Assembly: GCF_035594035.1 (NCBI RefSeq)
Contig: NZ_CP141588.1
Span: 2,324,501 to 2,388,500 of the forward strand
From: Sphingomonas sp. LY54
GTDB taxonomy: Bacteria > Pseudomonadota > Alphaproteobacteria > Sphingomonadales > Sphingomonadaceae
Direction: 5' to 3'
DNA length: 64,000 bases
A model generated the notes under the pieces. That model ran no database searches. It saw only the letters and a program-made list of their open reading frames with translations, and was not told the origin of the DNA. This document shows positions 8,608-17,258 of this stretch, in pieces. A program made the position numbers and the translations under genes. The first letter of the stretch is position 1, and the number at the start of each line of letters is the position of its first letter.

Positions 8608-10149
8608 TTATGCGTCGATGTCGAACTTCACGCCCTGTGCCAGCGGCAGAGAGGTGGAGAAATTCACGGTCGTGGTCATGCGGCGCATATAGTTTTTCCA
8701 GCTGTCGCTGCCCGAAACCCGGCCGCCGCCGGTGACCTTCTCGCCGCCGAATGCGCCGCCGATTTCGGCGCCGCTGGTGCCGATGTTGATATTGGCAATG
8801 CCGCAATCGCTGCCATGGGCGGACTGGAACCGCTCAGCCTCGCGCACGTCATTGGTGAAGATGCTGGAGGAAAGCCCCTGGGTCACGCCATTTTGCAGCG
8901 CGATGGCGTCATCGAAATCGCTGTAGGTGAGCACGTAGAGGATCGGTGCGAAGGTTTCTTCCTTCACGATCTCCGTCTGCGCCGGCATTTCGACGATGGC
9001 GGGGCGCACATAATAGCCGCCTTCCAAGCCGGCGACGTCCACGCGCTCGCCGCCATGGACGATGCCGCCCTGCGCCTTTGCAGCCTCGAGCGCCCTCTGC
9101 ATGCCGTCAAATGCGGCCCGATCGATCAGCGGGCCGACCAGCACCCCGTCGTCCAGCGGATTGCCGATCTTCAGCGTGCCGTAGGCGGCCTTCAGACGAC
9201 GCAGGAAACCGTCCTTCACGCTTTCATGCACGATCAGGCGGCGCAGCGTCGTGCAACGCTGGCCAGCCGTGCCGGTCGCGGCGAAAACCGCGCCGCGCAA
9301 CGCCAGATCGAGGTCGGCGGTCGGCGCGATGATGGTGGCGTTATTGCCGCCCAGTTCCAAAATCGCGCGACCGAAGCGGCCGCCCACGCGCCTGTTCACG
9401 TCGCGGCCCATCGCTACGCTGCCCGTGGCGCTGACGATGGCCACGCCTTCATGGTCGGCCAGCGCCTGGCCGCACTCGGCGCCGCCGACGATGGTCTGGA
9501 TGAGATGGGTGGGAGCGGCGTCGAATTCCTCAGCCACCTTGGCGAGCAGGCCCGCCATGGCGAGTGCGATCAGCGGCGTCTTTTCCGAAGGCTTCCAGAT
9601 CGCGGTGTCGCCGCAAACGAGCGCCACGGTCGTGCCCCAGGCCCACACCGCCGCAGGAAAGTTGAAGGCTGAAATCAGCCCCAGCACGCCCATCGGGTGC
9701 CAATATTCGGCCAGGCGATGCTCGGGGCGCTCGGACGCGATGGCGAGGCCGAACAGCTGGCGCGACAAGCCCACGGCATAGTCGCAAATATCGATCACTT
9801 CCTGGATCTCGCCGCGCGCTTCGGTCAGGATCTTGCCGTTCTCGCGCGACAGCAGCTGCGACAGCTCCTCCTTGTGCGCACGCACCGCTTCGCCATAGCG
9901 GCGGATCAGCTCGCCGCGAACCGGGGCTGGAACGCCTTTCCACTTCTCGAAGGCCGTGCGCGCGCGCACGACCATCGCGTCGATATCCGACGCGGCGTCC
10001 ACCTTCAGCGAAACGAGCTTCGCGCCGTCGACCGGCGAAACGACCTCCAGCCCATCGCCCAGATAGGAGTCGATGGACACGCCAAGGCGGAAGAAGCTGC
10101 TGGCAACGAGAGCTTCGCGGGATGGTGACTTAAATTCCATGTTTCTCAC
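8608..10149 (-). CDS. amaB: aldehyde dehydrogenase of the ALDH7 (alpha-aminoadipic semialdehyde dehydrogenase) type
   Basis: This 513-residue enzyme has the aldehyde dehydrogenase landmarks: the general base Glu in LELGGNNA, the catalytic cysteine in GTAGQRCTTLRR, and the cofactor-binding segment ISAFNFPAAVWAW. The C-terminal block IGGAFGGEKVTGGGRVSGSD is highly characteristic of family 7 (antiquitin, ALDH7A1, bacterial AmaB/AASADH), which oxidises alpha-aminoadipate semialdehyde/piperideine-6-carboxylate in lysine and pipecolate catabolism with NAD(P)+. No signal peptide is seen, so it is cytoplasmic. The start could be the first ATG or an ATG three codons later. It lies 21 bases downstream of the amidohydrolase gene. 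The gene symbol is by family resemblance; the substrate in this island is inferred. Confidence 0.85.
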   Translation of the reverse strand: MRNMEFKSPSREALVASSFFRLGVSIDSYLGDGLEVVSPVDGAKLVSLKVDAASDIDAMVVRARTAFEKWKGVPAPVRGELIRRYGEAVRAHKEELSQLLSRENGKILTEARGEIQEVIDICDYAVGLSRQLFGLAIASERPEHRLAEYWHPMGVLGLISAFNFPAAVWAWGTTVALVCGDTAIWKPSEKTPLIALAMAGLLAKVAEEFDAAPTHLIQTIVGGAECGQALADHEGVAIVSATGSVAMGRDVNRRVGGRFGRAILELGGNNATIIAPTADLDLALRGAVFAATGTAGQRCTTLRRLIVHESVKDGFLRRLKAAYGTLKIGNPLDDGVLVGPLIDRAAFDGMQRALEAAKAQGGIVHGGERVDVAGLEGGYYVRPAIVEMPAQTEIVKEETFAPILYVLTYSDFDDAIALQNGVTQGLSSSIFTNDVREAERFQSAHGSDCGIANINIGTSGAEIGGAFGGEKVTGGGRVSGSDSWKNYMRRMTTTVNFSTSLPLAQGVKFDIDA

Positions 10150-10170
10150 AGATTTGCGTTTCGATGTCTG

Positions 10171-11523
10171 TCACTTGGATGGCGCGTCGGCAGGATGCTT
10201 GATCACTTCGCCGCCCTTGATCACGGCGGCGACCGCCTCCAGCAGCGTCACATCCTCATAAGGATCGCCGTCGACCGCGATCAGATCGGCAAGCTTGCCG
10301 ACCTCGATCGTGCCGATCTTGTCCGATTGGCCGAGCAGCTCCGCTGCGGACACCGTCGCCGCGCGCAACGCCTCCGCCGGCGTCATCGGCCCCTGCTCGA
10401 CCATATAGCGGAATTGCCGGGCGTTCTTCCCGTGGGGCGAGACCCCGGCATCGGTGCCAAAGGCGACGTTGAGCTTATATTTGACGGCAAGGCGGATGTT
10501 CTGCCCCGCAAACCGGCGCGCGTCGGCGATCTTGGCGCGCACGGCGGGCGTGAAGCGCGCCGCCTCGTCGCCGTCGAACTCGAGTAGGCCGAGCGTCGGC
10601 ACCAGCCAGGTGCCGCGCTTCGCCATCAGCTTCGCGGTCTCGTCGTCGAGATAGGTGCCATGCTCGATCGAATCGACGCCGGCGCGCACCGATGCGATGA
10701 CGCCTTCGCGGCCATGGGCATGCGCCGCGACCTTGAGGCCGAGGCTGTGCGCAGTGGTGACGATCGAGGTCAGTTCCTCGTCGCTCAGATGCTGACCGAG
10801 CCCGCGCGCCTGCTGCGACATGATGCCGCCGGTCGACGTGATCTTGATGAGGTCGGCGCCATATTTGGCGGCTTCGCGGACGCGCAGCGCGCATTCGACC
10901 GCACCGGTGCAGGCGCCGGTATAGTCATAGGGAAAAAGCGCCTCGGTCGCCCTGCGGTTCAGGCCGGACATGTCGCCATGGCCGCCGACGATCGACAGCG
11001 AAGTGCCCGAAAGGAAGATGCGCGGGCCCGTCACGGTGCCTTCGTTGACCGCGTCGCGCAGCGCGTGGATCGAATCCCCGTCCGACCCGACGTCGCGGAC
11101 CGTCGTGAACCCGGCCTCCAAGGTCTTTTTCGCATTGGAAAAAGCGAAGAGCGCCACGTCTTCCGGCGTGTCGACCGCGGCCGACCACAATTTGGTCTCC
11201 GGCGCGAAGCTGAAATGGACATGGGTGTCGATCAGGCCGGGCAGCAACGTGCGCGTCTTCAGGTCGACCGTGGGCACACCCGCCACAGCGACGTAACCGG
11301 GCCTGATCTCGGCGATCCGGCCATCGCGAACCACGATCGTGGTGGGACCGAGCGCGCGCTCGCCAGGCACTGCAATGACCGCGCCGGCGTGGATCGCGAG
11401 GCTTGCCCGGACGGGCGGCTCGGCGGCGGCGGCCACCGCTGGTGCCGACAGGCCCAGCGCGAGCAGGAGCCCGACAACAACGCGGGACGAGCGGCCGAGC
11501 GCAGACGGTTCAGCCATCTCCAT
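10171..11523 (-). CDS. exported amidohydrolase (imidazolonepropionase/prolidase-like)
   Basis: The amidohydrolase-superfamily metal centre is visible: LPGLIDTHVHFSF (HxH of strand 1), a carboxylated-lysine region near GADLIKITSTGG, VAAHAHGREGV, VDSIEHGTYLD and the late Asp in AFGTDAGVSPHGKN. This pattern matches secreted Xaa-Pro dipeptidase-like or imidazolonepropionase-like amidohydrolases rather than the cytoplasmic HutI encoded elsewhere in this window. The start at 11523 is chosen because a GGGGGA ribosome binding site precedes it and it places the signal peptide (VVVGLLLALGLSAPAVAAAAE) at the N-terminus; an upstream ATG at 11583 would add 20 residues. It is the first gene of the minus-strand catabolic operon and probably hydrolyses small N-acylated or prolyl peptides in the periplasm. 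Confidence 0.82.
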   Translation of the reverse strand: MEMAEPSALGRSSRVVVGLLLALGLSAPAVAAAAEPPVRASLAIHAGAVIAVPGERALGPTTIVVRDGRIAEIRPGYVAVAGVPTVDLKTRTLLPGLIDTHVHFSFAPETKLWSAAVDTPEDVALFAFSNAKKTLEAGFTTVRDVGSDGDSIHALRDAVNEGTVTGPRIFLSGTSLSIVGGHGDMSGLNRRATEALFPYDYTGACTGAVECALRVREAAKYGADLIKITSTGGIMSQQARGLGQHLSDEELTSIVTTAHSLGLKVAAHAHGREGVIASVRAGVDSIEHGTYLDDETAKLMAKRGTWLVPTLGLLEFDGDEAARFTPAVRAKIADARRFAGQNIRLAVKYKLNVAFGTDAGVSPHGKNARQFRYMVEQGPMTPAEALRAATVSAAELLGQSDKIGTIEVGKLADLIAVDGDPYEDVTLLEAVAAVIKGGEVIKHPADAPSK

Positions 11524-11582
11524 TGCGAAATCCCCCGTCGATCCGTCGCCGCAGACCCATCTGCACAAAGCGCATGGCTCCA

Positions 11583-11598
11583 TAGGAATATTTTCCTA
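11583..11598. promoter_or_regulatory. operator-like palindrome 1 (TAGGAA-N4-TTCCTA)
   Basis: A perfect inverted repeat TAGGAATATTTTCCTA lies 60 bases upstream of the amidohydrolase start and about 100 bases upstream of the TonB receptor start, in the AT-rich divergent promoter. The same TTTCCTA core recurs in this intergenic region and before the dipeptidase homologue gene, which makes it a candidate binding site for the XRE-cupin regulator encoded in the island. Confidence 0.55.
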
Positions 11599-11620
11599 GA
11601 TGAGCAAGAAATTTTATGAT

Positions 11621-11632
11621 AGGAAATTTCCT
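11621..11632. promoter_or_regulatory. operator-like palindrome 2 (AGGAAATTTCCT)
   Basis: A perfect 12-base palindrome sharing the AGGAA/TTCCT arms of palindrome 1, with its centre about 36 bases away (between three and four helical turns). It lies on the TonB-receptor side of the divergent promoter. Confidence 0.5.
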
Positions 11633-11699
11633 GATTAATGAGAAGAAGTCCGGAATCTCCAATGTTTCCGGCGGGGTTTGAGTCACCAGGGAGGGTATA

Positions 11700-14141
11700 G
11701 TGTCGAAGTTCGTTTCACGTCTGTTATTGTCGTCGGCTATCGGATTCGCGATTGCGCCGGCCGCGCAGGCTCAGACCGCGCCGCCGGAAGCGGAGGGCGC
11801 CACGACCGATGAATCCGGCGAAGGCATCGTCGTCATCGGCTCGCGCCGCAAGGACCGCTCGATCACCGACAGTTCGGTCGCGATCGACGTCATCTCGCCC
11901 GAAGAGATCACCACGACCGGCTATACGGACATGAACGACGCGCTGCGTACGCTGGTGCCCGCCTTCAACGTCCAGCGCCTCCAGGGCAATGACGGCTCGT
12001 CCTTCGTGCGGCCGGTCACGCTGCGCGGCTCGCCGGCCGATCACGTCCTCCTGCTGATGAACGGCAAGCGCCGCCACCGCGCCTCGATCGTGCAGATCGG
12101 CACCGGCCACGCGTCGACCTCGGGCTCGCAGGGCCAGGATTTCAACGTCATCCCGCCCATCGCCTTCTCCAACGTGGAAGTGCTGCGCGACGGCGCGTCG
12201 GCCCAATATGGCTCGGACGCCATCGCCGGCGTGGTCAATCTGGAGCTGAAGAAGCAGAAGAGCGGCGGCTCGATCATGGCGCAGGCCGGTGAATATTATT
12301 CGACCGGCGGCCGCACCTACGACATTCAGGGCCACCTCGCGGTTCCCGTCGGCGAGAACGCCTATTTCAACATTGCCGCCCAATATACCGACCAGGCCAA
12401 GGCCTTCGCCAAGAAGGCCCGCCATGCCGGCGCCGAGGCGCTCAAGGCCGCGGGCGTGCCGGGCGTGCCGGCCCATCCCGAAGGCAATCTCGATCCGCGC
12501 TACATGGCCTTCAAGTCGGTCTGGAATGCCGGCGTCGAACTGGGCGAGGAAATCGAACTTTATACGTTCGGCAACTATATGATGGGCGAGAGCTCGGTCA
12601 CTTTCGGCCTGCGTCAGCCCTTCGCTGCCGGCGGCCTGAACGGCCACAGCACCTATGCCAATTCGGCCTATGATCTCAGTCCCGCGCACCCGCAGGCTTT
12701 CAACCTTGCCAGCATCTATCCGGGTGGCTTCACGCCGGAGTTTGCGGGCGATCTCGAAGATTTCAGCTCCGTGGTCGGCGTGCGCGATCAGGTCGGCCGG
12801 TTGAGCTGGGACCTGTCGGCGCGGTACGGCAACAACACCGTCGATTATCTGATCACCGGCACGATCAACGCCTCGATGGGCGTCAATTCGCCGACCGCGT
12901 TCAAGCCGGGCTCGTTGACCCAGCGCGAACTGCAGTTCGACGGCGAAATGTCCTATGAACTGACCGACGAAGTGCTCGTCTTCGCCGGCGTCAGCCATCG
13001 CAAGGAAACCTATGTCATCGGCCAGGGCGACCAGGCCAGCTACACCACCGGCCCCCTGCGGGACCTGCCGGCCGGCTCGAACGGCTTCCAGGGCTTCTCC
13101 CCGGAATTCGCCGGCAGCTTTGACTCGTCGAGCTACGCCGTGTTCGCCGAAGTCGATGCCGACATCACGCCCTGGTGGAACCTGTCGGTCGCCGGCCGCT
13201 ACGAAGATTACGACCAGTTCGGTACGAACTTCAGCTACAAGGCCGCCACCCGTTTCGAGCTGAGCGATGCCTTCGCTCTGCGCGGCTCGGTCAGCACCGG
13301 CTTCCGCGCTCCGGCGGCCGGCCAGGTGTTCGGAACCAGCCTCACCTCGCAGCTCGACGGCAGGGGCGGCTTCATTCTTGATGCCGTGCTGGTTCCGGGT
13401 TCGCCCGCGGCCCAGGTGTTCGGCTCGCAGCCCCTGACGCCGGAAACCTCGTTCAACATGTCGGCCGGCGTCGTCTTCACCGGCATCGATCGGTTCCTCA
13501 CGACGCTCGATTTCTATCAGATCGACGTCGACGATCGCCTCCTGCTGACGCCTTCGCGGAACACCACTGCAGCCGAGCGCGCGGCGCTGGCGGCCATCGG
13601 ATTCCCGAACGGGGCAGACATTGAGCAAGTCCGCTACTTCCAGAACGAGATGAACACCCGCGTCCGCGGCTTCGATCTCGTCAGCACCTATCGCCAGCCC
13701 TGGTCGGACAATGCCTCGACCGACTTCAGCCTCGCGGTGAACTATAACGAACAGCATTTGCGCGGTGCGCCGCCGGTAGGCTTCAGCCCGGCCATCGTCA
13801 CCGAGTTCGAGCGGGGCACGCCGCGCTGGCGCGGCAACTTCTCGACGACGACCAGGGTCGGCGATTTCTCGCTCATGGGTCGCGCTACGCACTATGGCGC
13901 GTGGCGGCGTCTGGATGGCGCCGCCTTCCTGCCGCGCAAGGCCGTAACCTTGTTCGACGCGGAAGTGACGTATTCCGGCATCGAGAATGTCGATCTGAGC
14001 ATCGGCGCGCGCAACCTGTTCAACATCTTCCCGCCCGATCGCGGTGCTGCGCGCGCACGTGCCGGCCTGATCTACGACAACCACAGCGTGTTCGGGGTTG
14101 CCGGCGGCTTCTACTATGTAAACGCCAAGATGACGTTCTGA
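11700..14141 (+). CDS. TonB-dependent outer membrane receptor
   Basis: An 813-residue receptor starting at a GTG, with a signal peptide (LLLSSAIGFAIAPAAQAQ) and a TonB-box-like GEGIVVIGSRRKDRS segment near residue 40. The plug domain shows VTLRGSPADHVLLLMNGKRR and the late-plug motif VEVLRDGASAQYGSDAIAGV. The rest is a beta-barrel with the TonB-receptor segment LSIGARNLFNIFP near the end and a terminal aromatic residue (MTF). It energises import of a ligand across the outer membrane. Its position divergent from an amidohydrolase and upstream of a dipeptidase homologue suggests peptides or conjugated amino acids rather than iron-siderophore; no ligand can be assigned from sequence alone. Confidence 0.93.
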   Translation: MSKFVSRLLLSSAIGFAIAPAAQAQTAPPEAEGATTDESGEGIVVIGSRRKDRSITDSSVAIDVISPEEITTTGYTDMNDALRTLVPAFNVQRLQGNDGSSFVRPVTLRGSPADHVLLLMNGKRRHRASIVQIGTGHASTSGSQGQDFNVIPPIAFSNVEVLRDGASAQYGSDAIAGVVNLELKKQKSGGSIMAQAGEYYSTGGRTYDIQGHLAVPVGENAYFNIAAQYTDQAKAFAKKARHAGAEALKAAGVPGVPAHPEGNLDPRYMAFKSVWNAGVELGEEIELYTFGNYMMGESSVTFGLRQPFAAGGLNGHSTYANSAYDLSPAHPQAFNLASIYPGGFTPEFAGDLEDFSSVVGVRDQVGRLSWDLSARYGNNTVDYLITGTINASMGVNSPTAFKPGSLTQRELQFDGEMSYELTDEVLVFAGVSHRKETYVIGQGDQASYTTGPLRDLPAGSNGFQGFSPEFAGSFDSSSYAVFAEVDADITPWWNLSVAGRYEDYDQFGTNFSYKAATRFELSDAFALRGSVSTGFRAPAAGQVFGTSLTSQLDGRGGFILDAVLVPGSPAAQVFGSQPLTPETSFNMSAGVVFTGIDRFLTTLDFYQIDVDDRLLLTPSRNTTAAERAALAAIGFPNGADIEQVRYFQNEMNTRVRGFDLVSTYRQPWSDNASTDFSLAVNYNEQHLRGAPPVGFSPAIVTEFERGTPRWRGNFSTTTRVGDFSLMGRATHYGAWRRLDGAAFLPRKAVTLFDAEVTYSGIENVDLSIGARNLFNIFPPDRGAARARAGLIYDNHSVFGVAGGFYYVNAKMTF

Positions 14142-14333
14142 TCTCGACTATCCGGTAACGGCGCACATTTCCGGTGGGCACTTCGGCGAAGGCATAGCGA
14201 ATATGCCAATGCCGTAGCCCATCGGAAATTTGTGTTTTATATGTCGGGCGTAGCGGATTGGACGGCCCGTTCCCGAGCCTCAGCCCGATCCGCCGCCGCC
14301 GTACGATCTTCGAACAAGACAAGGGATGAAGCG

Positions 14334-14957
14334 ATGCCGCCCAGGAGTGGAGACGAGCCGGGCGTTCCGGGTGCCATGCACAGCGGCAAGCGCCCACGCT
14401 CCGAAGGCTTCCATCTCGGCAAGCGGCTGCGCGAGCTGCGCCGCGAGCGCAGCATGACGCTCGAGGACGCAGGACGGTTGACCGGGCTCGCGGCCTCGAC
14501 CCTGTCGAAGATCGAAAACGACCAGATGTCCCCCACCTTCGACGTGGTCCAAAAGCTGGCCGCGGGCTTCGGCATCGACATCACCGAGCTGTTCGCGACC
14601 AAATCCGGCCAGGACACGCCCGGGCTGCGGAGCGTGACGCTGGACGGCACCGGCCGGCTCATGGAAACGGAGGTCTATAGCCATCGGCTGATCGCCTCCG
14701 AACTCAAGAACAAGAAGATCCTGCCGTTCGTCACGACGATCAAGGCGCGCAAGCTCGAGGATTTCAAGAACTGGTCACAGCATAGCGGGGAGGAATTCCT
14801 CTATGTGCTCGAAGGCGAGATCTGCTTCCAGACCGAGCATTACGAGCCGGTCATCCTGGGCGTCGGCGACAGCATCTATATCAATAGCAGCATGGAGCAT
14901 GCCTGCTACTCGACGAGCGAGGAGGACGCCGTCGTGCTGTGGGTCAATACCGGCTGA
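14334..14957 (+). CDS. XRE-family regulator with C-terminal cupin
   Basis: This protein of about 207 residues has an N-terminal helix-turn-helix (KRLRELRRERSMTLEDAGRL then LAASTLSKIENDQMSPTFDV) followed by a cupin_2 sensor domain (HSGEEFLYVLEGEICFQTEH, then LGVGDSIYINSSMEHACYS). Regulators of this MerR-unlike, PuuR/SutR-like class usually control adjacent catabolic genes in response to a small ligand bound by the cupin. The ATG at 14334 with AAGGG just upstream is preferred; an ATG at 14232 would add 34 low-complexity residues. The gene sits between the receptor and the dipeptidase homologue and likely acts on the TAGGAA/TTCCTA palindromes nearby; that link is inference. Confidence 0.85.
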   Translation: MPPRSGDEPGVPGAMHSGKRPRSEGFHLGKRLRELRRERSMTLEDAGRLTGLAASTLSKIENDQMSPTFDVVQKLAAGFGIDITELFATKSGQDTPGLRSVTLDGTGRLMETEVYSHRLIASELKNKKILPFVTTIKARKLEDFKNWSQHSGEEFLYVLEGEICFQTEHYEPVILGVGDSIYINSSMEHACYSTSEEDAVVLWVNTG

Positions 14958-14994
14958 CGCGCGCCCAAGGCGCGGCCCACGCAGGCGCTTGCGT

Positions 14995-15028
14995 AATATT
15001 TCCTATCCGCTATTCTATTTTCCAATAG
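14995..15028. promoter_or_regulatory. operator-like half sites upstream of the dipeptidase homologue
   Basis: AATATTTCCTA at 14995-15005 differs by one base from the AATATTTTCCTA in palindrome 1, and CTATTTTCCAATAG at 15015-15028 is a small inverted repeat containing the same TATTTTCC string. The cluster lies within the 91-base gap before the dipeptidase homologue and could be a second control point of the island. Confidence 0.4.
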
Positions 15029-15048
15029 AGAAATAGAGGGGCGACGCT

Positions 15049-16116
15049 ATGGACAGACGGCAGTTCATCCTTTCCGGAGCGGCGTTGTCGACCGCCATGG
15101 CCTTTGCGCCGGGCGCGGCGGCGGCGCGCGCGAAGCCGCGACCGCTCACCTTCGACGCTATGGGCGAAGTCCGCTTCGAATATGACGCTGCCCTGATCGG
15201 GCAGATGCGTGCGAGCGGGCTCGACGCGATAACCGTGACTTTGTGCGACCCCAAATCCTATGAAGGCCGTGCCTATGAGGAGGCCGTGCAGGCCGTGCTC
15301 GACCACGACGCGCATATCGCCGCCCATCCGTCGCTGTTCCTGAAGGCGACGCGCGTGAGCGACATCGATGTCGCGCGCAGGAACGGTCAGATCGCGATCT
15401 TCTACCTGTTTCAGAACAGCACCCAGTTCGGCCGCGACCTCGACAATGTCGACCTGTTCCACAAGCTCGGCGTGCGCTCGGCGCAGATCACGTACAACGA
15501 CCAGAATTGGGCGGGCGCGGGTTGCAAGGAGCTCGGTGCGAACGGCCTCACCCATTTCGGCCGAGATCTCGTCGCGCAGATGAACGAGCGCCGGATGCTG
15601 ATCGACCTGTCCCATGCGAACATGCAGACGACGGGCGACGCGATCGCCGCGTCCAAGACGCCCGTCATCGTCTCGCATACCGCCTGCATGGCGGTGCACA
15701 GCAACGTCCGCAACATCACCGACGCCAATCTGCGCGCGCTGGGCGACAAGGGCGGGGTCGTCGGCATCTGCCAGATGCGGCCGTTCCTCACGACCAAGCG
15801 CGCCGACGCGCTTCCCGAATATTTCCGCCATATCGATCATGCCGTCAAAGTGGCCGGCGCAGACCATGTCGCCATCGGCAGCGACCGCGACCACCGCGTC
15901 GTCGAAATGACCGACGCCTATATCGCCGAGCTGAAGCGCGAAGAGGGCGCCAATTTCAACGATGCCGACTGGCCGCTCTTCATCAACGAGCTCAACGGCC
16001 CGCGGCGGATGGAAGTGGTGTGGGATGGCGTGCGTAAGCTCGGCTATCCCGAAAGCGTGGTCGAAAAGATCATGGGGACCAATCTCCGCCGGATCTACCA
16101 GGAGGTGATCGGATGA
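15049..16116 (+). CDS. Tat-type exported membrane-dipeptidase homologue with altered metal site
   Basis: This 355-residue protein begins with DRRQFILSGAALSTAMAFAPG, a twin-arginine style signal. It belongs to the renal/membrane dipeptidase family (peptidase M19): MLIDLSHANMQTTGDAIAAS (His189), PVIVSHTACMAV (His210) and HVAIGSDRD (Asp279) are conserved. However, the N-terminal HxD that binds the first zinc is replaced: the equivalent stretch is TFDAMGEVR, giving Met38 and Glu40. The bridging Glu of the EGG motif appears as Gln122 (LFQNSTQFG). The protein may therefore bind one metal, use different ligands, or have another activity. It overlaps the TPR paralogue B by ATGA and lies downstream of the regulator gene. 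Family assignment is firm; dipeptidase activity is doubtful. Confidence 0.8.
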   Translation: MDRRQFILSGAALSTAMAFAPGAAAARAKPRPLTFDAMGEVRFEYDAALIGQMRASGLDAITVTLCDPKSYEGRAYEEAVQAVLDHDAHIAAHPSLFLKATRVSDIDVARRNGQIAIFYLFQNSTQFGRDLDNVDLFHKLGVRSAQITYNDQNWAGAGCKELGANGLTHFGRDLVAQMNERRMLIDLSHANMQTTGDAIAASKTPVIVSHTACMAVHSNVRNITDANLRALGDKGGVVGICQMRPFLTTKRADALPEYFRHIDHAVKVAGADHVAIGSDRDHRVVEMTDAYIAELKREEGANFNDADWPLFINELNGPRRMEVVWDGVRKLGYPESVVEKIMGTNLRRIYQEVIG

Positions 16117-17075
16117 ACCGCGCGCTCTTTGCCATGCTCGCCACCGCCGGCTTGCTTGCCTCCGGAGCGGCCGGTGCCGCGGCAGAGGTGCCGCCGAGCA
16201 CCGTCGCCGCCGGCTTCTGCGACAAGACGCTGATCGGCACCCCACTTCGTCGCCCCGATTTCTCTGCGGCTACGCAGCGGCGGCTCGACCAGGACATTGA
16301 GATCGCCCGGGCGGCGCTGCGCATTGCGCCAGATCGCCCGGAATCCCACTTCTGGCTGGGCCGCCGCCTCGCTTATGCCGGGCGCTTCTGCGAAGCGATC
16401 GACGTCTTCACCCGCGCGATCGCGAAGTTTCCCGACAATTACGAGCTCCGCCGTTATCGCGCGCGCAAACTGGCGCGCGCGCGCCAGTTCGATCTTGCGC
16501 TCGCGGACTATCGAGAAGGCTTGCGGTTGATGGAGGGCAAGAAGGATCATTTCGAGCCCGACGGCCTGCCCAATCCGCTGGGCCTCACGATCGGCACCTA
16601 CCGTGGCAACATGATCTACTATGCGGCGCAGACCAGCTTTGCGAAGGGCGACTATCGAGCGGTGGTCGACGGCATGGCCCGCGCGCTGGAACTGGCCCCC
16701 ACGTTCGCCAGGAACGACATGCTCGTGCCGACGGCTTACTGGACCTATCTCGCCTATCGGAAGCTGGGCGAGCACGACAAGGCCCGCGCAGCGATCGATG
16801 CCGTCCCGGCTGACCTCGATCTCATCGAGAACCAGGTCTACCATCAGGGCGTAAAGGTGATGCAGGGGCGCATGCCGCCGGCGCAAATCGCCGGGAACGC
16901 CGACAGCACGATCAAGTTCGCGGCGGCGATGGAACATCGCTTCGCCGGCCGCGAGGCCGAGGCCGGCGCGATGCTGCGCGAGATCGTGACGGAAAACGCC
17001 CAAGGCCACTGGCCGTCGGAGGTTGAGCTTGTCGCCCCCGCGAGGCGCGTCGGCGCGGCGGGCGCGACGCCCTGA
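16113..17075 (+). CDS. exported TPR-repeat protein (paralogue B)
   Basis: This 320-residue protein starts within the stop of the dipeptidase homologue (ATGA), has a signal peptide (LFAMLATAGLLASGAAGAAAE) and TPR-like helical pairs such as FWLGRRLAYAGRFCEAIDVF, DYREGLRLMEGKKDHFEPDG and TAYWTYLAYRKLGEHDKARA. It is a paralogue of the TPR protein at 7.6-8.6 kb, with matching first repeats and length. It is probably periplasmic and forms the last gene of the plus-strand unit. The 183 bases downstream, before the type IV secretion genes, contain a short GCCCCTC/GAGGGGC inverted repeat near 17085-17114 and nothing else I recognise. Confidence 0.72.
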   Translation: MNRALFAMLATAGLLASGAAGAAAEVPPSTVAAGFCDKTLIGTPLRRPDFSAATQRRLDQDIEIARAALRIAPDRPESHFWLGRRLAYAGRFCEAIDVFTRAIAKFPDNYELRRYRARKLARARQFDLALADYREGLRLMEGKKDHFEPDGLPNPLGLTIGTYRGNMIYYAAQTSFAKGDYRAVVDGMARALELAPTFARNDMLVPTAYWTYLAYRKLGEHDKARAAIDAVPADLDLIENQVYHQGVKVMQGRMPPAQIAGNADSTIKFAAAMEHRFAGREAEAGAMLREIVTENAQGHWPSEVELVAPARRVGAAGATP

Positions 17076-17258
17076 GCTAGAGAGGCCCCTCGCGATGATC
17101 CAGCCGTGAGGGGCGAGGCGTCGAGGCGCCCTTCTCATCGCAGGACTGGGCCGTCTGGCTTGCCCACTAGAAAAGGGCGCGATGCCGGAATAGGATGACC
17201 GGACTCGGAACGGTTTACGACAGTCGCTCGGAAATCGTCTGCGGAAGGGGCCAAGTAA

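Noticed and set aside
11724..14084. A 786-codon antisense frame under the TonB receptor
   Set aside because: The plus strand encodes a clear receptor with signal peptide, plug and barrel; the antisense translation is low-complexity.
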